From Amoebophrya sp. A120 (Eukaryota; Sar; Dinophyceae; Syndiniales; Amoebophryaceae): 64,000 nt of DNA. The notes under the pieces are model-generated. The model saw only the letters and a program-made list of their open reading frames with translations. It did no database searches and had not been told where the DNA came from. Within the stretch, counting starts at the first letter, position 1; the number at the start of each line of letters is the position of its first letter. Of the stretch, positions 22,543 to 35,400 are shown one piece after another. The position numbers were made by a program, and so were the translations under genes. Location of the stretch: contig CAJINV010000001.1 of assembly GCA_905178155.1 (NCBI GenBank), positions 15,438,142 through 15,502,141 of the forward strand, written 5' to 3'.

Positions 22543-23675
22543 GGCTTGTGCTGTGCGGGAGGTTAATATCCTACTTTATCGCGACGGCGACATTAAGTTT
22601 ACCAAATCCAAATCGAATCATTGCCAAAAACCTTAATAGTAGTACATTCACAATTATCACCCAATATCTTTGACGTTTAACAATCACAATTAACAGAAAG
22701 TCTTCACACAGGTCGATCATCTAATAGTTCTCGCTGAATCCCTCGGCAGATGAAGATGCCTGTGGCAGACTGACTGTCCTTTTGGACAGTTTTTACGTTT
22801 AGGATCACAGTCCGCCGTTTGTCGTATGTGTTTACGCAAGAGCGGCATTGTGAAGACCGTGAGCTCCTGTACACCTTGAAACAGAAGTAATGTCGATGAT
22901 GTGCTCATGCGGTTTTCTAGAATTTGGAAAGAATGCACCTGCTAATCCTTCTAATCGTGTTCCGCTGTATAATATCGAAGAAGCAGCAAGGCAACCAGAA
23001 AGAAAATCAGAATAACACAGACGGACAGGACGAGGCTGCATAGGCGTGCAGTTCCGTGTCGTGTTCTTTTGGCATGCGGTCCACCTCAAAAGCCTCGTTG
23101 TATGAAATCAATGTTGACTGCTCGCAGCCACCATCGACGACAAGGTTTGTGCGGAGAGTGCAAAACAACAGTCGGACGAGATAAAGCAGTTTTACTGCTG
23201 TGCCCGAGTTCGTCAGTAGACGACATAGAGATACCAGCGATAGATCGACGAGCGTGCTGCATTTACGTATAGCAATGTCTCATGAGAGGCTCCTACGTCG
23301 CGCTTTTGGAGTTAGGACTCGCAGAGCATCTTTCGAGTATGACGAGAACTCGTCTGCGAAAATAGGTCTATCGTTTTGATGGCGCGACGAGCAGTACGCG
23401 CTCGGCTCATAAAGCCGGTCGATGTCGTCTGTACTATTTCGCAGTAAAACAATAACGCAAATGCAAATGCAAATCCGTGCCGTCACCAGCAGCCGATAGA
23501 ACGCATTCACTTATGTCTGAATGCATGGAAAACCGAAAGACAATGCTCGTCCCATTGTCCCGTTCGACGAGACGAGGCAGTAGAGGCCCGCTTGACGAAC
23601 CCGTAAGGTCGTGATAGGGATCCAGCACCTGCATCGCGTAGCGTCGAGGCCGCCGCCGAGCGCAAACAACTAAGT
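22543..23675. other. intergenic, no supported gene
   Basis: About 1.1 kb. Several overlapping short frames on the - strand lack motifs and splice logic. Treated as UTR and spacer. Confidence 0.4.
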
Positions 23676-25247
23676 ATGGGCGCACGTAGTAATTGGCGGA
23701 AAAGCAAAAGTCGTAGGCAAGGACCACGTCCTTTCGAGTCCGAGTCGTCCAATCATGCTGCGACTCGTTTGGGAGGCCTGCCCCTGCGCCTGCTATTCGT
23801 TGGGTCGTGCTTCACCCAGTTTCCGTTTTGGAAATACGCAAGCGCCACCAATGGTCCGCGTACCGTCTCCGAAAGCGCTGACCCGCTGCAAAAGGCCCAT
23901 ACACCTTCTTCCGAATCTTTCGCAGCACAGGATGAAGCGCCTCAAGTAGAAGTTGGCCGTTCTTCGTCTCCTAGTCGATTCGTCCGGCGGGAGAGTAAAA
24001 TCCGTGAGATGATGAACAAGAAGCAGAACTACACCAGACCGAGCGCTAGTCATGCTGCTGCAGCACCGGACGCACAAGCACGCGGTCAAAAGATGCAGGA
24101 CCGACCACTCGAAAATAAAGACATCGACAGTCTGCACAGAGTCGGCGAAAAATTTGCGGACCGCTCGGACGAAATAGCTGGTAAACAGTTCAACCTGTCG
24201 AGGAGGACATCGTTCTTGGATACCAGTGGCGAGGTGTTTTTGGGTGTAGACGAAAAAGAACATGATGCTGGAACGCGAGAAAGAAGCTGGATGGCGGGCA
24301 CGCAAGAGTCGGGGACTGCCTCGGAATTATCAGTGACAGCGTCATGCGACCTCAGTGCTACGTTTGACGTAGTCGGCAGTAATAAACTTAGCCAGCAAGC
24401 CGGCATCGAAACCTCCACTTGCCCGAGTTGCGCAGCAGGGACGAGCTCCTCGCTATCCTTGGAAGAACAGCGTCAGCTGCAGCACACGAATAAGTCCTCG
24501 CTTTCCCTTCCAGCCGCCAAACCTGATGCCTGTGATGCACAAACGCGGTGGTGGAAGGTTCCGATTTGGAGTGCGTGGCAGAATTCCGGAAGTTGTGTGT
24601 CGAACTGCAATTGCGGCTACCAACTCCAATACCGTACCTGAACCCACAGCGTAAGCAGTTCCACGACAAAGTGTGACGCCGTGTGGTCGTCCGGGAGCGG
24701 CGCCGGATCGGGCATGCAGTGGATCTACGGAAAGAATTCGCCCCTGCGGGAAGAACGGAAGAAAAAATGCGATGCGAGCGACGTACCCGTACTCTGCACC
24801 TACAGGGATTGGGGCCAGTGGTCTGCCTGCAGCTCGACCACCTGTGCGGAGGGAACAAGACAGAGAACGCGGACCGTGTCCCAGCACCACAACGACTGCG
24901 CCCCTGAAAGCAGTCGGTGCGTTGGCGAAGACGACCCGTTGCGGAAGGAAACGGAGACCTGCATCGGGCAAACGGTGGAATACTGCGGTACCACGAGCAC
25001 GACTACCACGACCACGACCACCTCGACGACCACCTCGGCAACGGTAGCAAACACAACGACGGAAGGTAATGAAACAGACGTAGGAGCGATAAACGCCAGC
25101 TCGAGGACGGAAGGCGGCGAAGAGGGTAATAATGCTGCGGGCTCCGGGAGCAATTTGATGATAGCCGGCGGAGTCGGAGGGGCAGTGGTCCTTGGTGTCA
25201 TCGCTTATTCTCAATTCGGGGACGCAGCACAGGGGTTTGCGTTTTGA
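23676..25247 (+). CDS. thrombospondin type 1 repeat membrane protein with an in-frame TGA
   Basis: One frame runs from ATG 23676 to TGA 25245-25247 (524 codons), broken only by a TGA at 24639-24641. A hydrophobic segment lies at residues 32-48 (GLPLRLLFVGSCF), a possible signal anchor. After a polar region come two TSP1-like repeats. The first has WSAWQNSGSCVSNCNCGYQ. The second has YRDWGQWSACSSTTC and RQRTRTV. A Thr-rich mucin-like stalk follows, then one membrane span (MIAGGVGGAVVLGVIAY) and a short tail. The layout recalls TRAP-type surface adhesins of apicomplexans, although no VWA domain or acidic Trp tail is seen. The TGA lies where TSP1 repeats carry a conserved Cys (YRT-stop-THS). Without readthrough the product is 321 aa, lacking the second repeat and the anchor. 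Confidence 0.72.
24639..24641 (+). other. in-frame TGA inside the first TSP1 repeat
   Basis: The frame is open for 963 bases before and 603 bases after this codon, and both sides encode parts of the same repeat. No intron of plausible length can remove it. It may be a mutated TGT/TGC Cys codon, a sequencing error, readthrough, or less likely selenocysteine. Confidence 0.75.
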
Positions 25248-26355
25248 AGCGATTTGATAGAGGTGATGGCGCTGTTGATCACGATTCATGGTCGCGAAAG
25301 ACCTCCCGAACAGGTGAAAATCGACGCATTTTAGACAAAGACGAGAACTATTTCTCTCAATAACTTCAGATAATTCCATTCCACAGTCGAACGCGAACTG
25401 AAACGAAAGAACCAACTTGAACTCATGTGAAGTGGAAAAGATAACGCAATAGCCGCGTTAGCGTTGTGCTTATCTATGTTCATTATGTCGCTAGTATTGC
25501 AATGTTCCAACATGAGTATGAAAATGAAAAAGCGCCAGACTGCCTTGCCATACATCAAACAAAGGGCGTGCAGTTTACAGTGCTTCGCATAGGACATGGA
25601 GAGATGAGCGTGCTTTTGAGAAGATTTTCGCTCGGTCGCTAGGTTTACCCTTTTGCGGATGCATGCTACAATTACGTCCACAAAAACATACCTGTTCGTT
25701 GAGAGAAGTCAGATAGAGTGATTTTGAGAGGAACCGCGAGTGGTTTCTTTGTCAGGATAGGAGTGATCATTTCCGATACGGAACAAGAACTCGCAGGCCA
25801 CCTATTTTCTCTTCCCTTCGTTCCCATCATTACTGTACCCATTCGAGGACTTCGACTAATATACAATCATTCATAAAAAAATTTCTCATCTTCCAGTTCC
25901 ACCTTTCTTTGCATGTGCTCTGCTTGCTAACTTGTCTTCATCTGACGGACGAAAACGAATCTACCTCGTCACTCAGATATATTTCTAGGTCTGAATTAGA
26001 AGAACGACGACTTTTTTTGCTGAGCGAAAGCAGTTCTTCTTCTTCTATTGGTGTTTTTTCTTGAAGAAAAAGGTATAGTACACCACCATAAACTGGTACC
26101 TACTGGCTGCGAATTTGAAGTTGAACATTAAGAGCATATCAATTTGAATTCCGGCCTCTTTGCCAGTGTTGCAAAAATATTTCCTAGTGACCAGTATGCA
26201 AAGCCGTTTTCGAGAAGATCTTCTAATTCTATCCCGTTGCGGCGGACCACAACTGCAGGCAGAACCCTTCGGCAACCGCTACCGGCTCGGAGCAAAAATT
26301 GCTTGAAGATATCGTGGCCACCAGCAAGAGAAGAGCGTGGTGAGCGACGAAAAAA
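25248..26355. other. intergenic, no supported gene
   Basis: About 1.1 kb, AT-rich compared with the genes. No motif-bearing frame. Confidence 0.45.
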
Positions 26356-29300
26356 ATGGCGCCCCGCGCACGGCTAACATCGCTGGTGCTGACAGGCGTG
26401 TCCTGCTGGGACGCGCAAAATGACCCCACCCGGGAGTTTCCGAACGTCAATTTTGCACCGACGAACTCGCCGTCTTTGCTCCGAGAAAAGTATTTCACGT
26501 CCGGCGGATCGAGTTCATCTTCCGCTGGAGGTTCGCGGGCCAGCAATGCTGCGGGAGGTGGAAATAAGCAAGGAGATACAAATTCAAATAAACACAACCA
26601 TCAAGATGCGAATCAAAGACGAGAGAGGCGAGCCGGTGCGCGCGACCACGAAAACAATAATTACAACAATCCCTTCAAGGACTGGAGGAATAAAAAGCCG
26701 ATCACCGAACTCGAGTTATCGCCTGAGGACATCATCCAGCGGCGGGCGCTCCGACAGGCGGCGATCGAATTTTCCAATCGAAAAATGTTTGCCAAATACG
26801 GCCACGCCAGGAAGTACCTGAATCCGCGAATGGACGAACCGGGCCAGGATGAATATTTGAGTCCCGACGAAGTGGCGGCTCTCTCGTTGCAAGACTTCAC
26901 GCACGCTCCAGGGGAAGCGCGGGCGACCGAGGAAAAACACCTGGGTGCCGCTGCGGCCGCGGCCCTGCAAGTTGATGGGCCGACCAACCACGATAGGTCA
27001 AGCGATCGGAAGTTGGGGATTCAAGAGCCGGGAGTCGTGAACCCGGACGGTGTGGAAGCAGGAGGAGGTGTAGCTTCTCCGGATGTAGTTGTTTCGGCGT
27101 CGTCTGCAAGCAGCTCAGTGGACCAGACCGAGGCTGTCTCCTCCTCCGGCACAGCGAGCAGCCGCGAAGAGGATACTAGTGCCTCTGCGCAGCAGCAGCA
27201 ACGACAGAAACTTTTCGAGTCCGTGGTGCACAATGCACGGGCCTCAGAGCGAAAGCGCATGTTGCAGCACAAACCGGCGATGGTGAAGTCCGTCACTGAC
27301 ATAGCGAGACAGTACCTGAGTCAGATCGTAGAAACAGCGGCAACAGACGCATCGTCACCGAACGAAGCTGGTGAAACTCCATCGCGGCGGTCCTTAGGAG
27401 ATCCTAGTAGTAAAACAGCCGGCATTAAGAATAGTGCTGTACCTCCCGTCGTACCAGGAGGACTAGCAACTTCCAGGCGCGGCTACTTGAATAGTCTTGT
27501 GGAGAAAACACTTTCCGTGCTAGAGAAGACACACGACGACCGCGAGGCTCACAAAGACCCCAAAACATCTTCCTCACCGGCGGCTTCAACATCAAACATA
27601 GCAGCAAGGCCAGGGGAGAGCGGCAGCGACTACGCGCGCAGACTGCAAGCAGAGGTCGACGGCGCTTTGAATACCGTCGTTTCCGAGGAGGAAAGGCAAA
27701 CCGCCGAAACCGCAAGTCACGATACCGACTACAAGGAAATCGACCGTTCGGTGTTCTACAGCCAACTGGCCGAGGTAGAAGCGGTGCTTCGGCACCTAAC
27801 GACCGGGACTTATCAAATGTAAAAATGTCTGGGTCTGGAAGATTGCGAGATTTGTCATGCAGATTTTCCATGACCCATGAGGTCTGGAATGCCGGGCCTA
27901 GCATGACAGAGTCTGTAAGGTCTCTGCCATGCCTATCCCGCATGAGAAACTACCTCCCAACTTGGTCGAAAGTGGACAGCTTTTGGCACTCATGCAACAC
28001 AGATTTTTGCATTATTCGGATTTAGCATGACAAGTTTTAATCTTCCAGACCCAGACATTTTTACATTTGATAGGACCGGGAGCGCCACGACCGCGCCGCC
28101 TGGTGGAGCAGTAAACGCGTATCCTGTGCAAAAGTATCGTACTCGTACTAATTGCTTTTATGCATTGCAAATATTTTTCTTAAGGCAAATCCGCATTACA
28201 AATTCAATTTGTAATGCTGAGCTAATTTGTGTTGCAATTTATACTAGTACGATGCTTTTGCAGTTCATAACGCGACGTCCACGACAACGACCACAACCTT
28301 GGGATGCATCCGCAACTGTTGCGAGGACGTGAAAATATCCGTGCGCATCCTCGCGGACGAATACATGGATTTGGGGCTGGGAGTGGTATTTTTCTCTTTT
28401 CCTGCTGGGCTGGTCAGCTGCTTTTCTTTGAGAACACGACTTACCAGCACAGCACGAACACAAAGTTCTGCTTCGAAATTCAGGTCGTCCTTGAGGACAT
28501 CGTCGAAGTGTCATTGTCGGAAATAACAGAAAAAAATTACCCTTTTTACTGACCAAAACAGAACCTGCGCCAGACCTGGTCTGACTTGAGCAAGACGGAG
28601 TGCCAGAAGGTGGACTGCCAGTGCGAGATGATTTCCGACTGGGTCGAAACACAGTGCATTTTTTACGTGTCGCAAATCATAACGTCCGGCACAGAAGTGC
28701 AAAACTACTGTACCGGTGCGGGTGGGACAAGGTCACTCTTCGAAAAAGCATACTGTCCTGCCGCTTGCTTGCCCGTAGATTGCAACGACCAGCAGGGCCA
28801 ACAGTGCATGGGAACGTGCGGCGACTTTCTCGGTATAGGGAATTTTGGAATACTATTGGATTCTTCGCGAAAAAGCGAAAGAAGATGCGAGGTTGTTAAT
28901 AGCATACTGGATGTGACTAGTCTCAGGTTGCTCTTCAATCTCCTTCTCTCTAAAACAAGTATAAAATCGCACTATCTACTACAGATTGCCGCTGCAGTAA
29001 CCGTTTAGGAGGCTCTAAGCCGCCACGGTGTGAGGGGCTTACGGAAATCACGAAGGAACCGTGTTACGAGCCACCGGGAATCTGTGCCATGCACACGCCC
29101 TCCGTCGGGCAGTGCGCGCCTTACCACTTTTGTCCGAAGAATTTGTGCAACATTCTTAATGTGGTGTGTGTGCCAGACGATATGTGCCAGGGGGACGGCA
29201 TTTGCATTCCTAGCACTGGACAATGCGTGTACCCCAACCTTGCAAAAGGGACGCCCTGCGAGGATAATATCTTCTACACCTACAACAAAACCTGCAACGG

Positions 29301-31340
29301 CATGGGGACATGTGTCGGTATAGTGAATTTACTTTTTTAGCTCTTCATCACCATCTACACCGGCCAAAGCCGAAAATCGATGTTGCTTACTGCATTTTGA
29401 ACATTCTTGCATTGTTTTTGTTTTGATGCAAAAAACTAAAACAAGCTTTAGCTTACCACCAGCAGTACCCACGCCGGAAATTTCAACTTTTCAGGTTTGG
29501 TGAACATGTGCCAGCAGCACAACATACAATGTCGCTCGGGCGTCCCAGACTGCACCTTCCTTCCAGGGAACTGCCAGCCAGAAACAGGGCGGTGTGTCTA
29601 CGATTTCAAGCCGGACGACACGGAGTGTGATGACGCGCGCCCGTACACAGTGGGCGACCAGTGTCAAAAAGGTGCTTACAAGTTGTTTTGGTTAGTACAA
29701 CAAAAATCGCACGATAATTTTCCTGTTTTTTTTTCCGTCAGACGTAGATTGCGCATCTTCGTACCTACTATTTTCTTCAGGTCTGTGCGTTGGGACCATA
29801 GTGGATCTCTGTGCGAGCGTGGACTGTGCGCCGGTGCAGTGTCAAGACGAAGGGACCTGCCACGATACGTGTTTTGGTACCTGTGACAAGTCCACTGGTG
29901 CGTGCATCTATCCAAGAAAACCGAACGGGGTTCCATGCAACGACCGACAGCCCGACATTGCAGGCAGAAAGCCCGTTTGCATTGACGGTGTTTGCGTCGG
30001 AGACCCATATTTTGGCAACCCGCAGTACAGAACCGTAGGGGAGGGCCAATGCGTGGACAACCTTGGTATAACAGCTATTTTCTTCACTACAGATGAGGAT
30101 TCTAGATCTAGTACATGATGCAGAGAATCTGATGACTTCATGTTTTTTCTATTTGAAAGAAAACGTAGACGAAACTGAACGGACGCATTTAAGTTTCTTT
30201 TCGTGAATAGAATTCTTATCCACCACCACTACTACAAAAACGTAGGTTTCCGCATGAACGCGCAGCAGGGAGACGTGGGGGAGGAAAAGGAGTGCAAGAG
30301 GCTGTGCACGATGGATAACCAGTGCAAGGGTTACAGCTTTGCCTTTCCTGTGTGTACGCTCTTCGGGACGGTACGGTCCACGACAGACATGCCTGGGTGG
30401 AACATGCTCGAGGGGGACCAGACCCCAGCGCTAGAGATCGAGCAAGTTCTGAAGCCCCGCCCCGGTGAACCGCAGTTCGTGTGTCGGAAAAAGGTAAAAG
30501 TACAAATTTGTGTTGTCGTGTTAGTCTCATGTCAGATTCAAATCTCTCAACGACTTTTGCTGGCTGAACTTCTGCCTTCGTGAACAAGTTGTTGATCCAA
30601 CACATGACGAACAAAAACGATCCACAGGCTTTTGAGGGCGATCCCGAAAGTGTCGGATTTACGGCGCTGAGTATCCTGATAGGCTGGGGTGGCTTTTCGA
30701 CGATTTTCAGCATAATACTCATTTTCTACTTCCGTGTGACGATATGGGAAGCCATGCTCGAGGGGAAGGACGCCTTCATGCGCAGAAAAGACGCCATGAT
30801 GGAGAAATACCGTGCGGGTCGCCAAGTCGACCGTACTTTTTGTTCATGATTTTTTGATGAATAATTTTCAGTTGATCTTCTCATATGAAATAAAAAATTG
30901 AACGTGCTGCACTGTAATATCATCCGATGACAGACTCTACTCATGATGTACATGATAGACAAAGGCAAAGTAAGGATTGATTTCCTCCTAAACGCCAAAC
31001 AGCATATTTCGGCGAGGAAGTTGAGTTAGAGATGGTGAAGGACCGGGACGCGCAGGGTGCCATACAGGACACGAACCCGCAGGGCGAGGTGGTTGAGAAG
31101 AAGGCCCGCGGACGCAAAATAGTCCAAGACGACGAGGGCAACGAGTACAGCGTCAGTGGGACCCCTTCCAGTGGCTCACAAGGGTCGGCAGGAGGGTCCG
31201 AGGAGGGGGACGAAGCACGGTCCCGGAGTCACGAAAGCGGCCAGTCAAGTGGCGGGGACCGACCGGACCCGGCCACGATCGGGAGCCCCTCCAAAGTGAC
31301 ACCCGAACCCGGGGAGGAAGGAGGGGAGGACCAGCCGTAA
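26356..31340 (+). CDS. Cys-rich/apple-domain surface protein A (tandem paralogue)
   Basis: Ten exons: 26356-27810, 28078-28119, 28275-28385, 28562-28832, 28985-29317, 29495-29671, 29781-30065, 30246-30493, 30628-30817 and 31003-31340. They join in frame to about 1149 aa. The two introns before exon 3 are introners. The other seven begin GT and end AG, the last with an odd donor (GTCGCC). A short hydrophobic N-terminus (LTSLVLTGVSC) may be a signal peptide. Residues 20-485 are low complexity. A Cys-rich ectodomain follows, with repeated modules of the form C..GDG.C.PSTG.C.YPNL..GTPC.D. Then comes a PAN/apple-like domain (KECKRLCTMDNQCKGYSF), one membrane span (FTALSILIGWGGFSTIFSII) and an acidic tail. 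Order and spacing match gene B just downstream. A role in surface recognition is inferred. The modules loosely resemble disintegrin-like Cys-rich repeats. Confidence 0.8.
27811..28072 (+). mobile_element. introner element, family beta (262 bp)
   Basis: Its ends are perfect inverted repeats for 34 bases, beginning TATCAAATGTAAAAATGTCT. Target repeat GGACT (27806-27810) and GGACC (28073-28077) agree at four of five bases. Reading into it gives a stop 12 bases in. Removing it with one repeat copy joins LTTG to TGSATT in frame. No GT exists at the left boundary. Perfect TIRs suggest the most recent insertion in this window. Confidence 0.85.
28120..28269 (+). mobile_element. introner element, family alpha (150 bp)
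   Basis: Starts TATCCTGTGCAAAAGTATCG and ends GATGCTTTTGCAGTTCATA. Flanked by ACGCG (28115-28119, 28270-28274). Excision joins AVNA to TSTTTT in gene A. The first 35 bases are identical to those of the introner at 42404, in an unrelated gene. Internal motifs GCATTACAAAT and AATTTGTAATGC. Confidence 0.87.
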
Positions 31341-32407
31341 CGGCGGTGGGTTTATCCACGACTCAGATTTTTTTCGAAACCACAGTTTCAAGAACCTTCA
31401 AGAAATGATCTGTTTTACTACTTAGTCAGAGAACTCAATTTGAAAGCTAAAGCATGGCTTTTGCTAGCAACGGAAATCCTAAGTTTGACTCAATTTGACA
31501 CGAAATAGTTAAAAGCAGAATACAACGTCCCAGGGAGGATTTCCCTTACCTGGGCGAGTCCGCTCGTCGCGCTCAGATGCTCATCATTCTTTGGCTCTCT
31601 GCGCTTGATGAAAGGAAATTTTTACAGTAGACGCGGCGAGAGCTAGGAAAGACGAGTTCGGGCGGGCGAAATATGTTGTATGAAGAAATACGATGTTTTT
31701 GAAACTTCGTTTGACCTTTAATCCTTTTACGAATCAAAATCCAAATTATTGCATTTGCACCAGCCAGTGGTAGCTCGTCATCCCCTTGATGTAGATGCCA
31801 TTGTGCATATTGTCACAACACTTGACAAATTTACCCCAGAATTATTGAAATGCCTTGTATTTGCATTGTGAAGTAATTCTAATTGGACAAAGATCCCTTC
31901 CAAGGAAAACGAAAACAAGCTACACCAGCAATCCACAACTTGGAGCAGGAGCTTTGTTCGCCCGCTCCAGGATTTTTTCTAATGCTGTCACGACAAACGA
32001 TGTTCCTGATGTGAGTGCTGCTGATTTTGTGGACTTCTTGTGTTTCTTTCATGACCTACTAGTCGCGAAAAAAGAGAGATCCTGATGCAGTGAAGAGATC
32101 ATGATTTCTTTTTCGTGTGTAAGTACTTATTAAATTCATCTGAGGTCTTCGGAGTGATGAGTGCAACAGCAGCTGTTAAAAAGTACCCTTGGAACAACGA
32201 ACCACGACGCAGATCTGATCATCTGGAGAAGAACAACGGACCAGAACAAGGGATCCGGAGCATGGCAGCTTGGGAAGCTGGCTCGGAGATACTGAAACAT
32301 CATGACATCGTCGAGCGCGGCGCCACGACGGGGACGTGCGATATTGTTCGAACCGTGCGTCGTGATTTCTGGTGAGCGACCGTGCCTCGGCACCGCGCGG
32401 CATCAGC
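31341..32407. other. intergenic between paralogues A and B
   Basis: About 1.07 kb. No motif-bearing frame and no visible similarity to the region upstream of gene A, so the duplication seems limited to the genes or is old. Confidence 0.45.
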
Positions 32408-35400
32408 ATGGCCATGGGCATGATGACTACCTCGAAACCGCTCATGAGCAGGTCAATTTTTTCCGGAGAAGCCGCGCCAGCTCGCATTTGCTTCCGACGC
32501 CGGAAGAAGATACCATTTCATGTACTTCTCCCGACGGTCGTCGTCGTCCTCGTGATCGCTGCAGCGAATGTAGGTTGTTCTACGGTCGACGACGAGGCGG
32601 CCCTCGAGGGGCCGCCGAGCTCCCCCGGAGGTGAAATTCTTCGATCGCTGCAGAGCACGTCCTTGGACGCCGGAAACACAACGGCCGATGGCACGGTCAC
32701 CGGGTGCACGCAGTCCTGCTGTGCGAACGTGCGGAAAGCAGTGGAGGTGCTTGCTTCGGAGTTTTCAGACCTTGGCGTGGATGCAGTACTGGTTTTGCTA
32801 TACGATTGTCGGAACACGATCACATTTGACATGGACATTTTTCGTTTTGATTGAACATGCACCTAATTATCACAATGAATGTGGATCATGTCCTAGTAGA
32901 TCTAGAACTAGCTCTGGGTTTGTGCTGTTGATTTCCGTTTCCCATATCGTCTCACATTTCAGCAACACACTATATATCGCAGGAAGCTCAGAAGGAATGG
33001 GCGCGGTTGGCCGAAGACCAGTGCCCGTTGCTGAATTGCGACTGCGAGGAAATGAGCGCGTACGTGGAGACGCGGTGCAACTTCCACGTAGGCGCGGAGG
33101 TGATGTCCGTGGACGAAGCAAGAAAGTACTGCGCGGACACGCGGGCGCTGTTCCGCGACGGGTACTGCCCGGGCGCCTGCCAGGTCACTCACCAGGAGTG
33201 CAACAGCGTTCCCGGCCAACGGTGCATGCGTCAGTGTGGCAACTGGCAGGACTGCAAGTGCAAGAACCGCCGGGGCACGACCTTTCCGGTCCAGTGCGAT
33301 GGGGTGGTGGAGATCTCGCGCGAACACTGTGTGAACAATCCGCCGCCGCCGAGCTGCGGCGCGCACCATGTGGAGGCGAGCATTTGTGCGCGGTACCACT
33401 TCTGCCCGAAAAACCAGTGCCTGATCCGCAACGTGTTCTGTCAGGCCGACGACCTCTGCCAGGGGGAAGGCATCTGCATTCCCAGCACCGGAGGCTGCGT
33501 ATTTCCGAACCTCCCGAAAGGTGTTTTTGGCTCGTTCTTTCATCAGTACGAGGCACAAGTGACGAGAGCATTCTTTGCTTTGCCGTTGCTCATGTCCTCA
33601 GAATGTCATTCGTCGTTTTCCATATGAACAATTTTGTTCCAAAGATTTCTTGTTCAAAATCAAATCCAAATGTGAGATCACACCATCAAGGTACGCCCTG
33701 TGACGATAGCCTTTTCTACACGCCTCGCGAGAGCGATAAGTGTGACGGGCTCGGGAAGTGCGTCGGCGTGCCGGACCTCTGCGAGCTGCACAATGTGAAA
33801 TGCCTGGACGCGGATCCGGCCTGTGCGGTGCTGCCTGGTACCTGCAGCCCGGACAGCGGGAAATGCGTGTACCAGTTTCGGCAAGACAGCACGATTTGCG
33901 ACGACAACCGGTTCTACACGGTCGGTGACCAGTGCAGAAGCGGGCTGTGCGAGGGGGTGATCGTGGACCTGTGCGCCAATGTGGAGTATTGAGAGGAAAA
34001 ATCCCCCCTCCCCATATTGAAAAGGTATGTTTCCAAAAATTTGTGTTGCGGATTTGAGGTCACAAATCACATCTGTCTTGCAAGAAGACAAGGGCAGAAG
34101 CTTCCGCCCCATTATGGAAGCGGTTTGCCATGCTGTTGGGCCTAAAGGGGGGCCGTTTGCCATGCTGAACTACTAGACCCATACGCCCCTACCTAGCCTG
34201 GGGATCTGGCCGCAGTGCCTCTCTGCAATACAAAGCTGATTTGTGGCCACAAATCAGCATCACGAATTTCCGTTTTGATATGGGGACGGGGGATTTTTCA
34301 TTTTGATATGGAGTGCGGAAAACCCGCCAACGACCCCTGCCGGGGGGACGGGCGGTGCCAGCCCGCGACGGGGCGGTGCGCCTTCCCGGAGCTGCCGGAC
34401 GGTACGAGTTGCGGCCGCCACTCGCAGTGCATCGAGGGCTTGTGCATGGCCGACGAGTTTCGGGGCGCGCCCAAGTGGCTCACGGTCGGCCAGGGGCAGT
34501 GCGCGGACTCGTTGGGCAAGCGAATGGCCGCGTTGCAGCGCGATGTGGAAGACGAGTTCGCGTGTCAGGGGTTGTGCGGCGGGGACGTCTCGTGCAAGGG
34601 GTACAATTACGTGTTCGAGTCCTCCAGCTGTACGATGTATTCCTCGATCAGGACAGTCGCGCCCACCGGAGGCATCGCGTTCGGGTTTGCGGCGGTAGAA
34701 GAGTCTTATTGGGTTTCGTTATGCTGTATGGTTCTTGCTTCAATCTTGGTGCGTAGTTCTCGGTTTCGCGTGAAGTAGATCCTTTTTGCTTATGTCATCG
34801 CACAGAGTTATCAGAGATTTGCTCAAGAGCATGACACGGCCAACAACATCAACACAGGCCGACATTCCGCCCTCGCTGGAAATCAGCCACGTTCTGACCC
34901 CGCTTCCCGGCGAGGCGGGCAGCGTGTGCAAAAAGAAGGACCACAAGGGAGACCCGGCCGCAGCAGGAAGCCTCTGGCGGGAGTTCTTCGACTTCATGCA
35001 AGGTCCGGGGATCATTCTGCTCACGGCTTTAAGTCTCCTCGGCTACTTTTGGGTATCCGTGAAGGAGGCAAGTTTGGCATTCAAGCACAGTGCCGCCAAG
35101 GTGCTGTCGCCGGCCGGCCGGAAGGCGGCAGCTGCGCGCATGCAGGAAAGGATGCAGCGGCAATCGCGAAAGTTCGAAGAAATGGTAGAAAACTCCCCGA
35201 CCCTTCGCACGGTTCGCGACAAGACGCTGCTGACCTTGTCACCAAAAAATGGTGTGCGTGGTAGTCCGAAAAAAAAGAGCCCGAAAAAGAAAAAGAAGAA
35301 GCAGGACCAGCACGGTAGAGGTATTAGGAAAAGAAAGAGCCGACTATACAAGGTAGATCCGGAAGAGGGAGTCGGAATAGAAGATGAACAACACCGACAA

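Noticed and set aside
24801-25201. - strand hydrophobic frame (Val-rich) opposite the TSP1 gene
   Set aside because: Its Val runs are the complement of the Thr-rich stalk codons.
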